Shown here: in pieces, positions 44,827 through 55,264 of the stretch
How positions within the stretch are numbered: position 1 is the first letter of the stretch
Layout of the letters: the number at the start of each line of letters is the position of its first letter
NCBI GenBank assembly: GCA_032718565.1
Contig: JAVGVS010000018.1
Location: 124,001-188,000, forward strand
Reading direction: 5' to 3'
DNA length: 64,000 nucleotides
From: Distichodus sexfasciatus
Taxonomy: Eukaryota; Chordata; Actinopteri; Characiformes; Distichodontidae
The notes under the pieces: model-generated
The model's database searches: none
What the model was told of the DNA's origin: nothing
What the model saw: the letters and a program-made list of their open reading frames with translations, nothing else
Translations under genes and position numbers: made by a program

Positions 44827-45589
44827 ATTTTGACACATTTGAAAGGATCCGAATGTCCCCTAAGTGATACTGAAACCTGGGGTTTGTTCGACTTTTGTGA
44901 CTTTTGGGAGTATATCTGTGAATGCAATCCTTTCATAGAATAGTTTCTACCATAATTGGAAAAACTATCATAAACTATCATAATCATTGTTTCATTATGG
45001 AAGTACCTCACAAAGGTAGCAAGACTGTGCCTGTGTATATCTGATTGTTTTGTGTGTTTTAGTGTGTGTGTGTTAAGGGATATAATAATGAGCTTCCAAT
45101 GGCTTGATAAGCAACATATCCTCAGTTGCTCTCTTCGTTTGGAAAAACCTAACAGCTATGCAATCATTTACAGCAGATGGTTCAATTAACAGTTATTCTG
45201 ACTAATTGCATCATGGCAACATTACCTTTGCTTTGAGAGGTAGCTGAATTAAGAACAGTGCTGAGATGTGTGCTCCTCTACGAGCTTCATTCATTACTCA
45301 TATTGTTGTTGAAACACTTGAGTCCTTCTGAGAGGTTACTTCTAAATCATAAAACTTCTAAACCATAAAGTGCAAACGTAACATTTTATTATTAACATTT
45401 TTACATATAACTCACATCGCTGTTAAAGCGTTTAGGCAGGGGCAGCATATCAATGATGTACAGACGACGTTAGGCATCATACACTTTTTGGAAACTAAAG
45501 GATTATTTCTAGATTTGCATTGACAAGCTGGAACTTTGTGTGGATACATTTTTGTCAGAACTGGAATATGTTATGCTCAGTAGCATGAG
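44826..45589. other. Non-coding DNA, nothing recognised
   Basis: AT-rich sequence with no supported gene or repeat. Confidence 0.5.
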
Positions 45590-45850
45590 GATCCCATTTG
45601 AAACGCAAACCTTATCTGATGTGTGTTGAAAGAGTCCAGGCTGAGGCTCAGGGACGAGCTGCTTCGGACTAAAATAACAGGCTTATCATGGGAGCTTGTT
45701 GAGCATGCTGGAGCGAGTTGTGCCTCCGCACTGCGCGGATACGCCGGAGAGACAGAGCAATGTGATTAAATTATGTAGGGATAGCCCTCAGTCACTGTGA
45801 CCTGAGTCCCGGAAAAGCCCTCGCGCCTCACACAGCATTGAGAAAGCCTC
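45590..45850. promoter_or_regulatory. Candidate conserved non-coding element
   Basis: GC-balanced with CpG clusters (CACTGCGCGGATACGCCGG near 45729) and homeodomain-like TGTGATTAAATTATG near 45761. No coding frame. Tentative. Confidence 0.25.
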
Positions 45851-46065
45851 ATATACACCACACCTCACACACACATACAAACACGCACACAGTCGGACTG
45901 CGAGATGATGTGTTGCTTTCTCACTAAGGCATGTCAAAATAAAGAAGTCCATGTTTCTTTTTTCCTTGTCTGATTGGACATCGATTTAGGCACATCTGGA
46001 CCAATGAGCTTTTTACGTTTCCTTGGCACATTTAGAAAGTATTTTTGCTTTTTTAATATTTATGT
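45851..46065. other. Non-coding DNA, nothing recognised
   Basis: Short CA-rich stretch near 45867-45890, then AT-rich sequence. Confidence 0.5.
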
Positions 46066-46152
46066 GATGGGCGATAGGACCTCAAATCAATATCATGATT
46101 AATTGATTGACACTACATGAAAACACACTGGGGAGAGTTTTAACAGAACCTG
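46066..46152 (+). repeat. Family F hAT-like fragment
   Basis: GATGGGCGATAGGACC near 46066 resembles the GGGCGATAT end of hAT-like elements. GAAAACACACTGGGGAGAG and TTAACAGAACC match the interior shared by 23731-23850 and 54992-55118. Confidence 0.4.
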
Positions 46153-46167
46153 TAACAACTCCCATCA

Positions 46168-47355
46168 AGAGCTACAACTATCGATAATTTTGTAATCCAG
46201 TGTTCTATCGAGTATTCTATCCAGTATTAATTAAGTAATCAGATAAATTCTTTAAAAAACAAAAACAGATGAAGTCGGACAATGTACAACCAATCGTTTT
46301 TTATTCCTGAATATTTCTTATTAAAAATCTAAATGAATCCTTACACCCCTAAGAGGATTTTTTTCTATATCTTTGTTTTTAGGTTTATTATAGTGTGCGT
46401 GAGTAGAAGTTAGCCATACATGCTTTATGTTGGTGTGTTCAGGACGTCCTGCAGTACTCAGATTTGTTGTCGATGGATGTGCAAATGCTGACACAGTCTT
46501 GAAATCAGAACTTTTCTGATGAAAACTGACCTGCGCCTGTAGAGATGTTTAGGGCTTTTTTGTAGTATAAAAGTGCTGAAACTGTAAATATAACTTTACA
46601 AATAGTAAATAGTGTTTTTATTACGCATTCTATGGCTTAGCATTCTATGGCAGAAACACTTCATTATCTATATATTATCAGAATATATTTTTTAAATGAT
46701 TAATACATTTTCTGTATTTCGTCTTACCAACATATTACTCTCTAACATTATAAAATTAAAAAAAATTAAATCAGTTGAAAATGAAGAAAAACTGAACTTT
46801 TGGGTCATTTTGAACCAATTTGGCCTATAAAATGGGCTGCTTTTGGCCTTTCTGGGAGAGAACTACATTTCCCACAGTCCCCTGCACACCACTCAGTGCC
46901 ACATCACAGTAAAGTGATGGACACACGTTCATGCTGAAAATCTGAATAAATGACTGTATTGTGAGTAGAACGCTGGTTGTTGTTAGTTATCAGCTAAAAT
47001 CTGAGTTTTATCTGTAATAAAGGGGAAGATTTGACTGAACTGGAACGTTTTAGCGAGTGGCTCACACGCACACACTCACTCATGTGTTTACATCACAAAA
47101 AATGTCATTTATGTGTTTTTATGCATTTACTTCTGTTTCTGTGCATGGAATATCTCTCAAATACTTTCACATACAAAGGGATCAGGTCTTGCTTTGATCG
47201 TGCCACTGAAAATGTTGTGTGTCACTAATAAGCGTCCGTGTGAAACACAAGCGGTGCACGCTCTAGCCAGTGAAGAGAATTAAATGAAACTTCAATTCCA
47301 GAAAAATTGCCTCGACCATTTTTTGTAATTATTCGAATAATCGTTTCAGCCTTTC
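46168..47355. mobile_element. hAT-like element, ~1.19 kb, non-autonomous
   Basis: Left end AGAGCTACAACTATCGATAA and right end GAATAATCGTTTCAGCCTTT are imperfect inverted repeats of the AGGGCTGCAACGATTA type. An eight-base near-duplication flanks it: TCCCATCA at 46160-46167 and TTCCATCA at 47356-47363, the length expected for hAT. The interior contains GAACTACATTTCCCACAG, common inside such elements, but no transposase frame, so it is a deletion derivative or badly decayed. Confidence 0.55.
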
Positions 47356-47363
47356 TTCCATCA

Positions 47364-47639
47364 TTTGACATGGACACACTTTTGCTGTTCTGCATTCACA
47401 AGTTTGCACATTTTATCTAGTGTCTAACAGAAACAAGTGACCTCTTCAGACCTGTGTGTGTATAGAAGAGTTAGATGTCTGCATGGTCAGTCAAGTGGCT
47501 CACACACATACCATGCACAAGTCATCCACAAATACTTTACCTAAAGGGTATTTGATACTGACAAATTAAATATCAGACAGCTTTTAGGGAGGCTCACACG
47601 TGTACAACATAAATTAAAAATTGGATTAGCGGCGATCGT
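47364..47639. other. Non-coding DNA, nothing recognised
   Basis: No gene or repeat recognised. Confidence 0.5.
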
Positions 47640-48200
47640 TATCTAATAAATAGATAAACCTTCAACGGGGAAAGTGTTTGGCTAGATGGAGATATGCCGT
47701 AATCCTGAATTATCATGAGCTCCACTGCCTGAATCCAAACCCCGTGGAGTTCTTTGGTGTATGGTTTGGAAATAGTGGAGGTTAAGTCACCCAAATCAAA
47801 TGATGGATTGTCAATATTTGCTGTTCCGCTGGAATGGAGCGGGAGCGAGGAGGGTGACGCGATGCTTATCGGTTGCCGGCTCGTGAAGGCTGCTTTGAGG
47901 GATTGGGTTCATGCTTTGGCCCGTGTGCCACATAAAACTCTTTCTCCTTTCGCTCTTCTTCAACAAGAGGGGTCCCGACGACTCGGCGCCGTTCCGAGAA
48001 AGGGGGAAAAAATGTGATGTATAACGGCGCGGCAGGGACAATTAAAAATCAATCAGACCCGGGTGCGGAGATGTAATGGGAAGCGTGGAGAGTGGAGAGG
48101 AGGGTGATTAATACCCGCTCTAACCTTGTGCCATAACAAGCCCCCCGCAGGCATTCATCTCACCGCCGCTGCTCACCTGCGTTGACCGCCGTCGCCATCA
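47640..48200. promoter_or_regulatory. CpG-rich regulatory candidate
   Basis: From about 47830 to 48200 CpG is far denser than in the surroundings (GGTGACGCGATGC, GACGACTCGGCGCCGTTCCG, ACGGCGCGGCAGGG, CACCGCCGCTGC). Homeodomain/PBX-like sites are embedded: GACAATTAAAAATCAATCAG near 48038 and GGGTGATTAATACCCG near 48103. Two short frames on opposite strands overlap here, without motifs. A small CpG island with promoter or enhancer activity is plausible; no exon was identified. Confidence 0.35.
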
Positions 48201-48219
48201 CACAGTGTCAGGAAACGTG

Positions 48220-48890
48220 GGATATGCATTAGTTATCCAAACAAGTTATCTGATCAGAAACCGATCAGTCAATAGCCGCATTGTCGGAGGCTCAAACCTT
48301 GTCACTTATCCCAGTGAAGCCGTGGCCACGCAGTTATTCGACAAACCTTTTACATTGTTCTTCTGTCAACCATTCCATTCTTATCTTTTACTCACCATTC
48401 TTGTCTATTGGCCATCGGTAGCCTAAATCCTGTCACCAGTTCTGTAGCTAGACTGTTCTCCTCCTCCAGCTTTTCTTGTCTCTGCCGTTGGTTACCCAAA
48501 CCATGTTGCCCGCTCCAACAAGGCAGTGGCTACGCCGTTCTTCTCATTGCCACATTGTTCTTCTTTTAGCTGCGCCATTCATCTCGTTGCCCTGCCGTTC
48601 TGCCCTTTACTATGGCATTCTTCTTTTTGTCACTCTGTTCTTATCTTTGCCACATTGTTCTTCTCTTTGCCACTCTGTTCTTCTCTTTGCCACTCTGTTC
48701 TTCTCTTTGCCACTCTGTTCTTCTCACGTCACACAGTTTTTCTCTTTGCCTCTCCGTTCTTCTCTTTGCCACTGTATTTTTCTCTTTGCCACTCTGTTCT
48801 TCTTACGTCATACTTCTTGTCTATAGTGGTCCAAACCTTGTTACCAGCTCAGGGTGGCCACGCTGTAGCCAGCTCATGCTGTAGCCAAGC
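48220..48890 (+). repeat. Degenerate array with 20-bp minisatellite core
   Basis: Core units of 20 bases (TTCTCTTTGCCACTCTGTTC) are tandem from about 48640 to 48810, with near-identical units at 48658-48720 and variants containing CACGTCACACAG. Longer degenerate echoes lie on both sides: CCAAACCATGTTGCCCGCTC near 48496 and CCAAACCTTGTTACCAGCTC near 48831, each followed by GTGGC-type words. The resulting 116-, 174- and 90-codon frames overlap in all three registers and are artefacts of the repeat. Confidence 0.85.
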
Positions 48891-49510
48891 TTTCCCTGGC
48901 TATATGATGATGATGAGATGTCTCAGAATTCCTTTGAGAGGGCTTTTTTGCTCTCTCAGGCAAAACACCTTCTGTCTTAAGCAAGGCCTACCTATGAAAC
49001 ATTTCCGATCGATTTTAGGGATTGAGCCCAGTTTCACGTGGGCATTGTGAAGGAGTTTCACAAGTCTTGGAGCCGATGCTCTCAACCCACCACTGGTCAC
49101 ATGACCTAAAGCCCCTATTATCACCACATCATGAGCATGGCGTGCAGCCATCAGCTCCTCTCCTGCCAACTTCACACATACTGACATCTGTCATTAGCAT
49201 TCACTTCAGACGTTAGCACGCTCATCTTCATCCAGGAGGCAGATGCAGACTGCGCCCTGGGCCGAATTTTCCTTATACCTCATTTTTTTTATTATTATTA
49301 CTACTTCCCCCATCCACCCATCCTTCCATCCATCCATTCACACTCTCCAGAGGCAGGAGGAAGACACGAAGCCATGAAGACATCACGGAAATCTTTAGAA
49401 ATGCTAATTCAGGAGTCCCAGCTGGATTTTTAACCTCCTTGTTTTGGTGTCGCTGACATTTATGGTATGTGTCTCCGCATTGGGGAGGGCGGGAAAAAGA
49501 GGAAAGAAAA
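48891..49510. other. Non-coding DNA, nothing recognised
   Basis: Balanced composition with (CATC)n-like units near 49312-49338. The 95-codon minus frame at 48900-49187 has no motif. Confidence 0.5.
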
Positions 49511-49566
49511 GGGGTTTGGTTGGGGGTTGTGTGTGTGCCGGGGGGTGGGGGGGGGTTTTTTGGGGT
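49511..49566 (+). other. G-quadruplex-forming motif
   Basis: Four or more G-runs of four to nine bases (GGGG, GGGGG, GGGGGG, GGGGGGGGG) separated by short T/GT linkers, followed by TTTTTTGGGG. It fits the G3+N1-12 pattern on the plus strand. Confidence 0.75.
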
Positions 49567-50741
49567 GTATAGAATGAAGCGGAGGCAAAAAAAATAATCC
49601 TCCTCGAGCAAAGGCGAGAAAGCGGCACGATATTGGAAAATGATTACAAAACACACATCCATTATTCATCAGGCGTATTGGTAAGGGCGCATGCCTCTTA
49701 TTTATGCCTGCTCTTTAAATCAGATTTGTCGCTTTTGATCACTGTAAAATCTCCCAGTCACACGACTGCAATATTGGCCGAATATTACAACTGTCTAATG
49801 GATAATTGATAATGGCAAGTGACACCGGGTTGGGATGAATGTGCTAGCAGCGCTTGGTGTGGGTGGGAACGGGAATCTTACATCGCTGAAGATGCATCGC
49901 TCCCACAGATTTTGCTTCTCATGGAAGCAGGAGGAATGGAAAATTGGGTAATTAATAATCAATACAGGGAAGTCGACAATATAGACGTTTATTTGTGATT
50001 TCAGTCTTGCTACACTTTTGAACTGCACCAATGCAAGTCTAGATCTTCTATGGACAGGAATCACTCAGACATTAAACTGGATGATTACAGTGACCAGATG
50101 TCCTGTCAGTTCCCTAAATTCATTCCGGTATTATATTAGATCATACACGATATACATAGATGTAGCTTCTTTTCATCTGTTGCAGTTGCAGTGGTTTTAC
50201 TGTCCAAAAGTAAAGGGGTCAAGTACGTCCAGATCAATGACATCAGTGCCGTTTCATTAGTTTGGGCCTTTTGTCTGGTCAGGTTGAAGCTGTAATATTT
50301 TGGATCTCAGCCTCAGCCTTCAGACGAATGCAGTTCTCAAAACGGTGACATATTTCAGACAACAATTGGAGCGCACTTATTGTTGATTACATCTCTTTTC
50401 ATCATGTCAAAACTTTTTTTCTTCTGAAGAGAACACCCGTCTGGCTACGGCTGGGATTACTTTTAAATATTGATTTGTTTCTGTACTTTTCGTCCGCCTT
50501 TCACAGCGACTTGACGGTTGCATTTGACGCGTGTGAAAATGACTCATTTGCCACCTGTACTATTTCTCAGGGCAACCTCAATCACGGCAGCTCATTCTTG
50601 CCGATGAGATAAAACCAATTTGTGGGTCTCGGGATCTCAAAGTGAGCCGAGGAAAGCTTACTTTTGCAAAGTGGACGTTCCGCTGCTGTGTAAACTTGAC
50701 AGCAGGTTCCCAATACATAAAGGGATTGATTGTTTAAAACA
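49567..50741. other. Non-coding DNA; CNE-like at 49660-49980
   Basis: The first 400 bases contain AATTGGGTAATTAATAATCA near 49942 and other ATTA sites in a repeat-free context, suggesting a conserved element. The remainder is unrecognised. Confidence 0.35.
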
Positions 50742-50769
50742 GTGTGTGTGTGTGGGTGTGTGTGTGTGT
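50742..50769. repeat. (GT)n microsatellite
   Basis: GT repeat with one GGG interruption. Confidence 0.9.
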
Positions 50770-51455
50770 TTATGTGGACAGTTCTTTGGTGACGACCTCA
50801 TTGTCTCTTAGAAGACAGGAAAATGGGGTTTGTCAGATTTGTCACATTTTTGGATGTGAACCAGTCCTCTTAAAGGAAAAAACGATTTATTTAGCATTTT
50901 TTCAGCATTTATTTAAACTTTTGGTTACAAAGCTACATTTATTGTTAGGTATAAGTGTAGTATTATTTGATTCATTCATTCATTTTCCACATCGCTTGTT
51001 CTAGTTAAGCTTGCAGGCACCTGGAGTATTGACACCTAGCAAATATAGAAGTTTGTAACATTATTCTGCAAAGATAGTACGGGGTTTGTGTTTGTGGGCA
51101 GGCAGGTTTTAGGCATTTATGAGTATCTAATTGCCCCTTAAATGAAAAAATGTGAGATTTGTTATATTTCTGATTCTATGTAGAAACATTCTTATATACG
51201 AAGAAAGAAATACTTTTAAAGAAAAAGTTTCAGCATTTAGCTCTAGTAATATTTAATAATCTAATAATTCGTGAGTCAACGTGAGTAGCTCACAAAGATA
51301 ACAAGAGGTGTATATGTATTGTCTGTCTGTGTGTGTGTGTGCGCGTTTAAGTCCAGCCAGCTCTAAAACCTTGGCTAATTTATTGCTTTGTGACTACATT
51401 TTTGTTCTTGAGGACTGGCCCTGAAATGGAAAACATGTTCCTATAAGTCAGAGTG
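50770..51455. other. AT-rich DNA with ATTC remnant
   Basis: GATTCATTCATTCATTTTCC at 50969 resembles the SINE-C tail end followed by diverged sequence. Otherwise nothing recognised. Confidence 0.4.
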
Positions 51456-51520
51456 AAAGTAAACTTCATTGTCATCTCTGCTAGATGAGACGATGTGGCT
51501 CCAGTTTTAACAGGCACATA
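51456..51520 (-). repeat. LINE 3' end-like fragment
   Basis: Reverse complement of the last part of 7110-7855: AAGTAAACTTCATTGTCATC and CGATGTGGCTCCAGTTTTAA on the plus strand. It abuts a SINE-C copy. Confidence 0.55.
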
Positions 51521-51524
51521 GAAT

Positions 51525-51858
51525 TATTCATTCATTCATTATCCAAACCGCTGAATCTCAACTGGGGCCGTGGGGGGACCGGAGCCTATCCCAGGAACTT
51601 ACGGAACACACCGCGGGGCACACACACACTCACACTCACATTTAAACCTTACGTGGCTAATCTAGAGTACCCAGTTAACCTATATATTGCATGCTGTTGG
51701 ACAGTGGGAGGAAACCGGCGCACCCGTAGGAAACCTTTGTGAACGTGGGGAGAGCACGCGAACTCAACACAGAAAGGCTCACGGCTGACTCGGGGCACGA
51801 AACCAGGACCATTGTGCTGTAAGGCAGCAGAGCTAACCACTGCGCCACCATGCCACCC
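51525..51858 (-). mobile_element. SINE-C copy
   Basis: The plus strand opens with ATTCATTCATTCATTATCC and closes with GCTAACCACTGCGCCACCAT, the complement of the tRNA-like head. Body words CACAGAAAGGCTC and GGAGGAAACCGGCGCACC match the other copies. Confidence 0.75.
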
Positions 51859-52199
51859 AGACTTTTAACTTTTGAGAGAAAAATGGCATCCCCATTTGGT
51901 TTTCCTAACGCGTCTTTTGTATTTCAAATGTCTCATGTCTGTGGAATGTTTCAAAAGTAGTAATGAAGTGAAGTAAACATGGATGTGTTTATAGGGCATT
52001 TTGCGCTGGTGTTTTGGGCTGCGTTATATGACCTGCAGTGTCCAGACAGTACAGTGTAAGCAGGTGCACTGTCATAAGGCCAGCTAATGAATCAGTTTAT
52101 CACTTCGCCTCAAGGGCAGCGAGGGCCCCGGACCACTGAGTCAGCTCTCATTACTACACACCCGAGCAACAGGACAGCAGGACGAAGCAGGGACGAGTC
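51859..52199. other. Non-coding DNA, nothing recognised
   Basis: No gene or repeat recognised. Confidence 0.5.
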
Positions 52200-52421
52200 G
52201 CCTCGTTCACCAACCGCTCTTAAGAAGAAATTTGTAAAACCCACTGTTTTCACAAAGATTCTGACATTCACCTATGTTTTCTTATTTAAGATTTGTTCTT
52301 AGGTAAGAATAGAATCTACAAACGGTGAAGTGCATTCTTACACAGTTTATACAAAACACTGGCTTAATGGTTTTCTTCAGAACAAACATAAGGAAAAAAG
52401 ATATCGGTGTGTGAGACCCTT
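52200..52421 (+). mobile_element. Family G element, copy 2
   Basis: Left end CCTCGTTCACCAACCG, then TTAAGAAGAAATTTG and GTTTTCACAAAGATTCTGAC. Right end GGTGTGTGAGACCC. About 220 bases; ends inverted. No coding capacity. Confidence 0.6.
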
Positions 52422-52499
52422 TATTTTTGCTCTCCGTCTGGCTGCTCTGTGCACTTCTCACAAGCTGGGTTTTGTGACCAAGAGATGACTGATTATAAC

Positions 52500-52860
52500 A
52501 GAGCTAGGGGTGTGGGGGGTCGGGAAAAAAAAAACGGGGCAACTTCTTCATGCACGGAGCATGCAAGGCCAATACAAACAGCGGAGACCAAAATAAGCAC
52601 GCGGCAGACAGCGAGGGAGGGCGAGGGAGACGGAGGAGGGAGCCAGCAGTGCCTCGTCAGCGGTTTTTGCAGGAGGAGGGCGAGCCCCCCAGGTGCGGGG
52701 CGGAATTGCCCTACTTACACAAGCTACCTCTGTCCTCCTTCTCAGTCCCACTGCATGTTCCAGCAGCTCCACCCGTTCTGCTCTGCTCCGCTGCTGCCCG
52801 GCCTTATTGTTTGTCCCACAGCCCCAAAACAAATTTAATGCACACCGTGTGACACGAGGC
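52500..52860. promoter_or_regulatory. CpG- and GC-rich block
   Basis: CpG-rich, purine-biased sequence (GCACGCGGCAGACAGCGAGG, GGAGACGGAGGAGGG). The 143-, 100- and 94-codon frames overlap on both strands and show no domain. A promoter with an untranslated exon is possible, with a donor-like CCAGGTGCGG near 52689, but nothing downstream confirms transcription. Confidence 0.3.
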
Positions 52861-53270
52861 TGAGTAAAGTAGTTACCGTCGCCTGCACTTTTTATTGGTA
52901 CTGCATCCAGATCCTCACAAATATGATGTTAAAGTCAAATCAGCCAAAGATTTTTGTGGCTAACAATGAAAACTAAAGTCCACACATTAATCTGTGACAT
53001 GCTATGGATTTATATTCTCTTTAATTCATCGTTAGCTACGTTAACACATTTAGTAAGAGTGTCTGGATGATAGTGGCAAATCAGATCCTTGGAGCTAATA
53101 ATGAAAACAAATGAACACATGCTAATTGAAGCCATGTTAACAGCCTACATTAGCTTTAATTCATTGTTAGCTCTATTAGCTACATTGACCAGAGTACTGG
53201 AATATTTTTTAAAAAGTAATAGATCTTTAATGACATCTGCTTGAAAAAAATCATGAGAAAATCTTGGAAT
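52861..53270. other. AT-rich DNA with internal duplication
   Basis: Two similar segments about 145 bases apart share AATCAG followed by GCTAATAATGAAAAC-like words and TAGCT(C/A)..TTAGCTAC (52938-53060 and 53083-53190). This suggests an old tandem duplication. No gene. Confidence 0.35.
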
Positions 53271-53520
53271 GCCTGCGCTCACGGCTCTCTGTTCCTGCCC
53301 CTGTTTTACGTTCCATACGAGCGTAGCGGAAGGTGCTGGCCTGCTCTTCTCTGACCCAGTTTTTTTAGCGCTGCCCAGCGTTTTCGGCTGCTCGGTTCCA
53401 AAATAGCTCGCTACAGCAAAGCGCCGCGCGCCTTTCCATCTTGCGTAACAGGCTAATCATTCCCCTGGCCGGGCGTCGCGTTGAGAAATTGCACGCTGAG
53501 TGAAAAGTTTATGAACAAAA
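53271..53520. promoter_or_regulatory. CpG-rich patch
   Basis: AAGCGCCGCGCGCC near 53418 and GGCCGGGCGTCGCGTTG near 53467 stand out against an AT-rich background. No coding frame or clear core promoter. Confidence 0.25.
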
Positions 53521-53811
53521 TGGCAGTTGCACAGCATAAATGGGCAGTTAATTGGGCAGTGAGGGTTTTGCGAATGAAACAGTTATTGCATGGCAACGGT
53601 TCTCCACTGCTGCTGTTAAGGGAGGAGTGGAAGATACGGTGTAGTTTGTGTAGTTTGACATTATAAGTAATGTTAGCATTTAGGAGCTCATTACATTTTT
53701 GGCACATATTTGCGAAGGCCGCAAGCCGGCTGCATTGGGAAGATGGTTGAATGAACAATGTGTGAGTGACCACTGAGTCCCAAGTAGTGATAAACCAATC
53801 CTGTACCAGAA

Positions 53812-54031
53812 GTGAGTAAGTGATTATTATTTGTCAGTGTGAGCACAGCACAGCACACAGTGCACCACATCGACATGTGACCTCTGCATTTGACCCATCC
53901 CAGGGAGCAGTGTTTGGGGACGCTGCCCTGCTCATGAGTATTTCAGTGGTGCCCTTACTGGTTAGGGACTTGAACCAGCGACCATCCGATCACGGTGCTA
54001 ACTTCCTAAACGTTACACTACCAACTGCCCC
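53812..54031 (-). mobile_element. SINE-A copy
   Basis: Tail complement GTGAGTAAGTGATTATT, CACAGTGCACCACATCG, GTGACCTCTGCATTTGACCC near 53877 and head complement CACTACCAACTGCCCC near 54016. A hAT-like element begins 15 bases downstream. Confidence 0.8.
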
Positions 54032-54046
54032 AAAGCAGGTTTACAT

Positions 54047-54527
54047 TAGGGCTAGGCAATATAACGTGCCATGATATGAACAATATTTTTAATGAAATCT
54101 TTGGAAAATTAGACTATTGTAATATATTAATTTTATCGGTTTAATTTAATGTGCCATTTGTGCATCATTTGTGCAGATTTGGTCGTAAATGCAGTTCTCA
54201 TTGTGACTAACTCCTGACTCCTGCTTAACATCTTTAAACCTAGTTGCAGTTGAGAGACTTATATTTTTTGGGAAAATTTGCGAAGTTAATTAATGTGTTT
54301 ATTTAGTAATTTAGTTGGGATGAAGCGGTTTAGTATTTTATTCCTATCATACAAAGTTGTTCCTGTGCTAATAGATCCAAATACTTACATAAAAGAACAG
54401 TATAAATGACTTCAAAATAGCTTTTTTTTGGCTGAAATTGGACGGGAACAAAATAATGCATATCGTATATTGACTTTTTGTTGAAAAATATCATGATTTG
54501 AATTTTGAGGCATATTGCCCAGCCCTA
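54047..54527. mobile_element. hAT-like MITE with 8-bp duplication
   Basis: Starts TAGGGCTAGGCAATATA and ends with the complementary ATATTGCCCAGCCCTA. It is flanked by identical GTTTACAT at 54039-54046 and 54528-54535, and an exact eight-base duplication is diagnostic for the hAT superfamily. The 481-base interior is AT-rich with no transposase, so movement would require enzyme from an autonomous relative. Confidence 0.9.
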
Positions 54528-54535
54528 GTTTACAT

Positions 54536-54991
54536 CTCATTAAACATTTGTGTCTTTCAGCTTTCCCCCACAGTGTACAGATGTTGTAAATGAATCTTTC
54601 ATACCCCAGCACTGTCTTGCGTAGATCTGTGAGGAGCACGATAGAGCAACACTTCTCCATTCCTCTGTTTCTTTCTTGTTTATCACCCTTCACAAAACTC
54701 TTTTTTAAAGTGAGGGCTGGAAAATGGATCTAATATTTATTTGAAACTGATGTTCAGAACCTCTAATTGATGTAATCTTGCCAGTGATGATAATTGTAAT
54801 TATATTTAAAATTCTCTGAATACTTTCCCCTGTGTGTGTTTATGTACTGTTTCCAAAAAATGTAATACATATGTAAAATTCCACCGTGTCCAGTCTCCCA
54901 ATACATATTTATGTGTTATTTTCAAATCACAAAGATATGCACTTATATAGATGTAAAAAATGCCAAATATAATAGTTATAGCATATTTATA
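54536..54991. other. AT-rich DNA, nothing recognised
   Basis: Chance frames of 93 codons on the minus strand; no motif. Confidence 0.5.
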
Positions 54992-55118
54992 GAAAAACAC
55001 AGTGGGGAAAGTATTCACAGAATTTTTAAAAAATAATTGAAAATAATCGTCACAGGCAAGATGATGTAAATTGGAGATTCTGAACACTGATTTCCATTAA
55101 TTTTCGATTAACAGCCCT
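54992..55118 (-). repeat. Family F hAT-like fragment
   Basis: Matches 23731-23850: AACACAGTGGGGAAAG, ATTCACAGAATTTT, ATTGGAGATTCTGAACA and the terminal TCGATTAACAGCCCTA. Confidence 0.5.
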
Positions 55119-55224
55119 AAATTTAACACAGTCTTGTCATCATTTATGAACAAGGAAAAACAAGAAAGAAAAAGGAACATGGAACTATGAGGGCAATCAT
55201 AATCAAGGCAAAATGTTAAATTCA

Positions 55225-55264
55225 TCATGATATTCTATCATGATAGGTCATATCGCCCAGCCCT
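55225..55264 (-). repeat. hAT-like terminus
   Basis: TCATATCGCCCAGCCCTG is the complement of a CAGGGCTGGGCGATATGA end. A partner may be the GGGCAATCATAATC near 55191 or may be lost. Confidence 0.45.

Noticed and set aside
48526..49050. 174-codon frame, cysteine/serine/leucine-rich
   Set aside because: It is the translation of the 20-base minisatellite; similar frames are open in the other two registers.
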